A stretch of 9,346 nucleotides of DNA from Clostridia bacterium (GTDB lineage Bacteria > Bacillota > Clostridia > Oscillospirales > CAG-272), in contig JAFOAB010000365.1 of assembly GCA_017382555.1 (NCBI GenBank), positions 1 to 9,346 of the forward strand. The letters run 5' to 3'. Under the pieces are notes generated by a model. That model was not told where the DNA came from and ran no database searches. It saw only the letters and a list, made by a program, of their open reading frames with translations. Of the stretch, positions 6,940 to 9,346 are shown piece after piece. The translations under genes were made by a program, and so were the position numbers. Each line of letters opens with the position of its first letter. Within the stretch, counting starts at the first letter, position 1.

Positions 6940-7560
6940 TTAGCCGATGGGAGTTTCAACAACCACGGTAGCACCCTCGAAAGTGCTGAGAGTAGTGGTC
7001 TTGAACGCATCAACTACCTGACCGTTACCGAAAGCGGTAAGAAGGGTGTTGCCGCCGAGGTCAACGATGATAAGGGTCTCCGGGAAGCCGCACATCCACT
7101 GTCTTGCAAGGATGTTGGACTTGATGGTCTCAACGGAAGCATCCTTATCAGCAGCGTCAACGAAGTGGTAAGCGCCTGCGGTGAAGGTGTTAGCGTTCAT
7201 CATGTGCATAAGGGAAGCTGCGCTGTCGATCTTGGAAACGAGGTCTGCGGGGAAGCCGAGCATAGCGTTAATGTTCTCGCCTGCCTCAGCAGCGGTAAGA
7301 CCGAATGCGCCGGGGCCATCCATAACCATATTCTCATAGTCACCGCCTGCTGCAGCGAATCTGAAGTCCTCAGGCATAGCAGCCCAGATCTTGGTGAAAG
7401 CATCAAGGGGATCAACTGCCTCTACAACGGGAGCATCGGTAACGGGCTCGGTGGTAACGGTAGGCTCGGTGGTGGTCTCATTGCCGCCCTTATCGCCACC
7501 GCAAGAAGCGAGTGCAAGAATCATAACAAGGGTAAGAGCAAGTGCAAGAATCTTCTTCAT
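6940..7560 (-). CDS. Lipoprotein, possibly DUF4358-like
   Basis: The 206-residue product has a textbook lipoprotein signal: MKK, a hydrophobic core, and the lipobox LASC with the lipidated cysteine at residue 20. A flexible Thr/Glu/Pro/Val linker follows (about 28-48), then a compact domain (50-206). The domain has an alpha/beta look: KIWAAMPEDFRF (57-68), a Gly/Ala-rich middle, a strand-helix unit ending in SNILARQWMCGFP (148-160), and LIIVDLGGNTLLTAFG (163-178). The length and position beside MBOAT and DHHW genes remind me of DUF4358 lipoproteins, but this assignment is tentative. It should be anchored on the outer face of the membrane, where it could assist polymer acetylation. The ATG has an AGGAG site eight bases upstream. 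It lies 116 bases after the SGNH hydrolase gene and no clear promoter is seen in that gap. Confidence 0.82.
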   Translation of the reverse strand: MKKILALALTLVMILALASCGGDKGGNETTTEPTVTTEPVTDAPVVEAVDPLDAFTKIWAAMPEDFRFAAAGGDYENMVMDGPGAFGLTAAEAGENINAMLGFPADLVSKIDSAASLMHMMNANTFTAGAYHFVDAADKDASVETIKSNILARQWMCGFPETLIIVDLGGNTLLTAFGNGQVVDAFKTTTLSTFEGATVVVETPIG

Positions 7561-7624
7561 TTTAATTTCTCCTGGTTTTTTGTTTTTTGTGATTTTTTCA
7601 AAAGCAACGAGCGTATAGACGAAT

Positions 7625-7652
7625 GCGGTTCCGATTAGGTTCCGCTTTTTTT
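7625..7652. repeat. GGTTCCG direct repeat and terminator-like hairpin before a T7 run
   Basis: GGTTCCG occurs twice (7627-7633 and 7638-7644), exactly 11 bases apart. The same bases can fold as GCGG-TT-CC, loop GATTA, GG-TT-CCGC, with two opposed T-T pairs, followed on the plus strand by seven T. Read rightward it resembles a terminator, although no rightward gene ends here; read leftward it has no U-tract. The rest of the 116-base gap 7561-7676 is A/T-rich runs with no gene. Confidence 0.4.
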
Positions 7653-7676
7653 GAAATTTTTTAAATATTTTTAAAA

Positions 7677-8258
7677 TTATTTTTTATCGGCGCACAAGGT
7701 GTCAAAAAATGCACGTGCAATAACCTCACTGCCGGCATCCGAGGGATGCGTTCCATCGGTATGGTAAACGTCGATTCCGTCGGCATATGCAAGGCGGAAT
7801 GCGTCCCCCGCATATACGATACGCGCATCGTTTTCCTTTGCCGCTTGCGTATATGCGCTCTTCAGCAGTGCGTGCATCTCCGCATGGGTCCAACCGTGAC
7901 TTTTAAGCACCTCGCTGTCCTCTCTTCTTCCCCACGTTTGATAGAAAACGGGAACGGCACCGTTTTCACGCACCATTGCACAAAGCTTGCGTGCGCTTTC
8001 AAGAAACGCATCCGTATGCTCGGCGGGTCTTACGCTTTGGTCCTGAAGCACGATATAATCGTACGCGCGCTCCGAGAGGCGTGTGCGGAATTCAATTCCC
8101 TTTTCATTTTCCTCGGAAAGATAATGCGCAAAGGAATATCCGCCCTTGGTTACAGACCACACCTCGGCATCCACACCGCTTTCATTGCAGAGGGCAAGGA
8201 GCTTTGCGGGCATATCGTTAAAATAGGTATAGCTGTTACCTAAAAACAGTATCTTCAT
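7677..8258 (-). CDS. SGNH/GDSL-family hydrolase, cytoplasmic
   Basis: This complete 193-residue protein has the SGNH fold signatures: block I FLGNSYTYFNDMP (5-17) with the nucleophile S9, a block II glycine in TKGGYS (37-42), LQDQS (71-75) where the usual G-x-N-D block III would be, and block V DGTHPSDAG (168-176) with the catalytic D168 and H171. The GNSYTYFNDMP start and LQxQS motif point to the branch that includes DUF4886-like hydrolases. No signal peptide or membrane segment is present, so it should act inside the cell on an ester, perhaps an acetylated or acylated sugar. The ATG has a GGAGG site five bases upstream. It is the first gene after a consensus promoter at 8292-8320 and precedes the lipoprotein, MBOAT and DHHW genes on the same strand. 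The substrate is unknown. Confidence 0.88.
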   Translation of the reverse strand: MKILFLGNSYTYFNDMPAKLLALCNESGVDAEVWSVTKGGYSFAHYLSEENEKGIEFRTRLSERAYDYIVLQDQSVRPAEHTDAFLESARKLCAMVRENGAVPVFYQTWGRREDSEVLKSHGWTHAEMHALLKSAYTQAAKENDARIVYAGDAFRLAYADGIDVYHTDGTHPSDAGSEVIARAFFDTLCADKK

Positions 8259-8285
8259 AAATTCCTCCGTTATGCAATATTCTTC

Positions 8286-8327
8286 AAGCGGATTATATCA
8301 AAGCATCGGCACTTTGTCAATCCGCTT
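8286..8327. repeat. Nested inverted repeat enclosing the SGNH promoter (operator candidate)
   Basis: Perfect 9-bp arms AAGCGGATT (8286-8294) and AATCCGCTT (8319-8327) are placed so that one covers half of the -10 box and the other the end of the -35 box. A second, inner pair CAAAG/CTTTG lies in the spacer. The arrangement fits a repressor operator acting on DNA, because the predicted transcription start lies at the left edge and the repeat would not be in the RNA. Confidence 0.55.
8292..8320 (-). promoter_or_regulatory. Consensus sigma-A promoter for the SGNH-lipoprotein-MBOAT-DHHW unit
   Basis: Minus strand: perfect -35 TTGACA (8315-8320), 17-base spacer, perfect -10 TATAAT (8292-8297) with an upstream TGA making it an extended -10. 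Transcription should begin near 8285, about 27 bases before the start codon of the SGNH gene. Such a full-consensus promoter is expected to be strong unless repressed. Confidence 0.92.
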
Positions 8328-8342
8328 TCATTTACATATACT
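8314..8342 (+). promoter_or_regulatory. Probable promoter for mazF, sharing its -35 region with the divergent promoter
   Basis: Plus strand: TTGTCA (8314-8319), 17-base spacer, TATACT (8337-8342), each one base from consensus. Its -35 box overlaps the -35 box of the leftward promoter in five bases. The leader before mazF would be about 107 bases. The match is good but the distance to the gene is long, so this is less certain than the leftward promoter. Confidence 0.5.
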
Positions 8343-8354
8343 TATTATGGAATG

Positions 8355-8372
8355 TCGAATTATGCAATTCGA
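8355..8372. repeat. Inverted repeat TCGAATT-ATGC-AATTCGA upstream of mazF
   Basis: Two perfect 7-bp arms are separated by four bases. It lies just after the predicted start of the mazF transcript, so it could be either an operator or the first hairpin of the mRNA leader. Confidence 0.5.
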
Positions 8373-8379
8373 TATTTCA

Positions 8380-8398
8380 CGCAAATTTAAATGTTGCG
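8380..8398. repeat. Second inverted repeat in the mazF leader (CGCAA...TTGCG)
   Basis: The arms CGCAA (8380-8384) and TTGCG (8394-8398) enclose the self-complementary ATTTAAAT. It is short and A/T-rich, so it may be accidental, but it follows the first repeat by only seven bases. Confidence 0.3.
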
Positions 8399-8455
8399 GT
8401 TTAAAAAGTCACCCATGGCGGGAAAAATATAGTACCTCCATGAAAGGATGATGTA

Positions 8456-8914
8456 ATGAACACCATAAAACGAGGAGATATATTTTATGCAGACCTCAGC
8501 CCCGTTATCGGTAGTGAGCAAGGGGGACTCAGGCCTGTGCTTATAGTACAGAACGACGTCGGCAACAGATACAGCCCCACCGTTATCGCGGCGGCTATTA
8601 CGAGCCGTATGACAAAAACACGCTTACCTACCCATATAGATATATACGCAAGCGACGCGGGGCTTTCAAAGGACTCCGTTGTGCTTTTGGAGCAGATACG
8701 TACGATCGACAAGCAGCGTCTGAAGGAAAAGATGGGGCATCTTTCCGACCGAATGATGGCGGAGGTAGACGAGGCGCTTTCCGTCAGCTTCGGGTTAAGC
8801 GCGCAGGTGCCCGTGGTCGTACCCGCAAGAAGCATAAAAAACGGAGCAGCCGTCGCATCCGCGGACGGCATAACGGTACAAGCGGAGCAAAACGGAAGGA
8901 TAAGCTACACCTGA
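8456..8914 (+). CDS. mazF: MazF/EndoA (PemK) family mRNA interferase toxin
   Basis: The 152-residue product matches Bacillus EndoA over its first 110 or so residues: KRGDIFYADLSPVIGSEQGG (5-24), RPVLIVQND (26-34) and LLEQIRTIDKQRL (77-89). R26 and T49 correspond to the catalytic Arg and Thr known in EndoA, so the enzyme should be active as a sequence-specific endoribonuclease in the cytoplasm. EndoA is about 116 residues long. Here about 35 further residues follow (from SAQVPVVVPARS), Ala/Val-rich and polar, without a recognised domain. No MazE antitoxin gene is found upstream, on either strand, or downstream before the aldolase. The ATG follows AAAGGA with a seven-base spacer. Two very short open frames (ATG at 8415 and 8440) precede it. 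An orphan MazF is not rare in Clostridia, and the antitoxin may be encoded elsewhere. Confidence 0.95.
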   Translation: MNTIKRGDIFYADLSPVIGSEQGGLRPVLIVQNDVGNRYSPTVIAAAITSRMTKTRLPTHIDIYASDAGLSKDSVVLLEQIRTIDKQRLKEKMGHLSDRMMAEVDEALSVSFGLSAQVPVVVPARSIKNGAAVASADGITVQAEQNGRISYT

Positions 8915-8922
8915 CTCCTTAA

Positions 8923-8947
8923 AAAAATAACATTTTACCTTATTTTT
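8923..8947 (+). terminator. Weak A/T-only hairpin after mazF
   Basis: AAAAATAA (8923-8930) and TTATTTTT (8940-8947) can pair around a nine-base loop, and the second arm ends in T5. The stem contains no G-C pair, so its efficiency as a terminator is doubtful, but nothing better exists between mazF and the aldolase. Confidence 0.3.
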
Positions 8948-8958
8948 CGCCATTTCTA

Positions 8959-8987
8959 TTGATTTATTTACGAAGCGGTGATAGAAT
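8959..8987 (+). promoter_or_regulatory. Sigma-A type promoter for the aldolase gene
   Basis: Plus strand: -35 TTGATT (8959-8964), 17-base spacer, -10 TAGAAT (8982-8987) with upstream TGA forming an extended -10. The start of transcription should lie near 8994, giving a 31-base leader. The same TGATAGAAT motif occurs in the promoter at 2010-2038. Confidence 0.8.
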
Positions 8988-9024
8988 ATGCTCGATATAT
9001 TATTTTTATTATAAGGAGAATAAC

Positions 9025-9346
9025 ATGGCACTTGTTTCTACAAAGGAAATGTTTGAGAAGGCGTACAAGGGCGGCTACGCTGTCGGCGCTTTCAACATAA
9101 ACAATATGGAGATCATCCAGGCTATCACCGAGGCTGCGGCTGAGGAGAAGTCCCCCGTTATCCTTCAGGTAAGCGCAGGCGCACGTAAGTACGCAAAGCA
9201 CGCATACCTCATCGGTCTTGCAAAGGCTGCAGTTGAGGACAGCGGTGTTGACCTTGCTCTCCACCTCGACCACGGCGCAGATTTCGAGATCTGCAAGTCC
9301 TGCATCGACGGCGGCTTTACCTCCGTTATGATCGACGGTTCTCACC
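9025..9346 (+). CDS. fba: Class II fructose-bisphosphate aldolase, N-terminal part (cut by window edge)
   Basis: The first 107 residues are present and the gene continues past the window. The enzyme cleaves fructose 1,6-bisphosphate into dihydroxyacetone phosphate and glyceraldehyde 3-phosphate in glycolysis, and works in reverse in gluconeogenesis, with Zn as cofactor in the cytoplasm. The sequence shows the class II features: an N-terminal helix and GAFNINNMEI (21-30), SPVILQVSAGARKYA (43-57), and HLDHGAD (80-86), where D82 is the catalytic acid and H83 a zinc ligand, then VMIDGSH (101-107). The ATG follows AAGGAG with a six-base spacer and has its own promoter. All eight lysines are encoded by AAG, in line with strong codon bias and high expression. 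It is probably transcribed independently of mazF. A related ketose-bisphosphate aldolase such as tagatose aldolase is possible but less likely. Confidence 0.95.
   Translation, partial: MALVSTKEMFEKAYKGGYAVGAFNINNMEIIQAITEAAAEEKSPVILQVSAGARKYAKHAYLIGLAKAAVEDSGVDLALHLDHGADFEICKSCIDGGFTSVMIDGSH

Noticed and set aside
7165..7638. Plus-strand open frame opposite the lipoprotein gene
   Set aside because: The lipoprotein has a textbook signal, lipobox and ribosome binding site; the antisense frame has none of these.
7561..7676. Separate promoter for the lipoprotein gene
   Set aside because: A/T-rich runs contain -10-like hexamers, but none has a fitting -35 box at 16-18 bases, so no promoter is called.
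8485..8871. Minus-strand open frame opposite mazF as a possible antitoxin
   Set aside because: It overlaps the conserved MazF core completely, so its sequence is dictated by MazF codons, and it has no ribosome binding site or AbrB/RHH-like pattern.
8968..9345. Minus-strand open frame opposite the aldolase gene
   Set aside because: It is the reverse reading of a strongly codon-biased conserved gene and extends over that gene's promoter.
1..9346. Phage defence, CRISPR, integrase, insertion sequence or rRNA/tRNA content
   Set aside because: No repeat array, transposase or recombinase motif, terminal repeat pair or structural RNA pattern was found on reading both strands; MazF is the only toxin-like gene.

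Overview
The window looks like a chromosomal segment of an uncultured Clostridia-type Firmicute, most likely a gut bacterium. The reasons are moderate G+C, strong AAGGAG/GGAGG ribosome binding sites before nearly every gene, sigma-A promoters close to consensus, and the gene repertoire: an EndoA-like MazF, an AlgI/DHHW acetylation pair, and DUF4234, YcxB-like and DUF4358-like proteins. The taxonomic placement is an inference from style and gene families, not from a marker gene. I see no rRNA, tRNA, CRISPR array, insertion sequence or phage gene.

Layout. Everything from base 1 to 8258 is read leftward (minus strand). MazF and the aldolase are read rightward, and the switch happens in a 197-bp divergent control region (8259-8455). 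Three leftward transcription units can be proposed. (A) A promoter at 8292-8320 drives an SGNH hydrolase, a DUF4358-like lipoprotein, an MBOAT O-acyltransferase and a DHHW/AlgJ-like protein, ending at a good terminator at 4268-4304. A 12-bp hairpin with a poor U-tract sits between the lipoprotein and the MBOAT gene and may act as a partial terminator. (B) A promoter at 4216-4244 drives a two-domain, beta-propeller glycosidase-like protein without signal peptide and a small exported protein. (C) A promoter at 2010-2038 drives a DUF4234 membrane protein, a metal-dependent amidohydrolase and a YcxB-like membrane protein cut by the window edge. On the plus strand, mazF has a promoter whose -35 box overlaps that of unit A. 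The class II fructose-bisphosphate aldolase gene has its own promoter and runs off the right edge.

How the genes fit together. The clearest functional unit is A. An AlgI-type membrane acyltransferase and its extracytoplasmic SGNH partner are expected to O-acetylate a cell-surface or exported polymer. The lipoprotein is a plausible accessory, and the SGNH hydrolase, which lacks a signal peptide, could act on a cytoplasmic ester. The substrate cannot be read from the sequence. Units B and C are less defined, and MazF appears without an adjacent MazE antitoxin.

I do not see a clear-cut, wholly novel system. The points most worth a second look are the nested inverted repeat wrapped around the unit A promoter with a shared divergent -35 box, the four-gene acetylation cassette with its internal hairpin, the orphan MazF with a tail and a structured leader, and the signal-less propeller protein paired with an exported protein.
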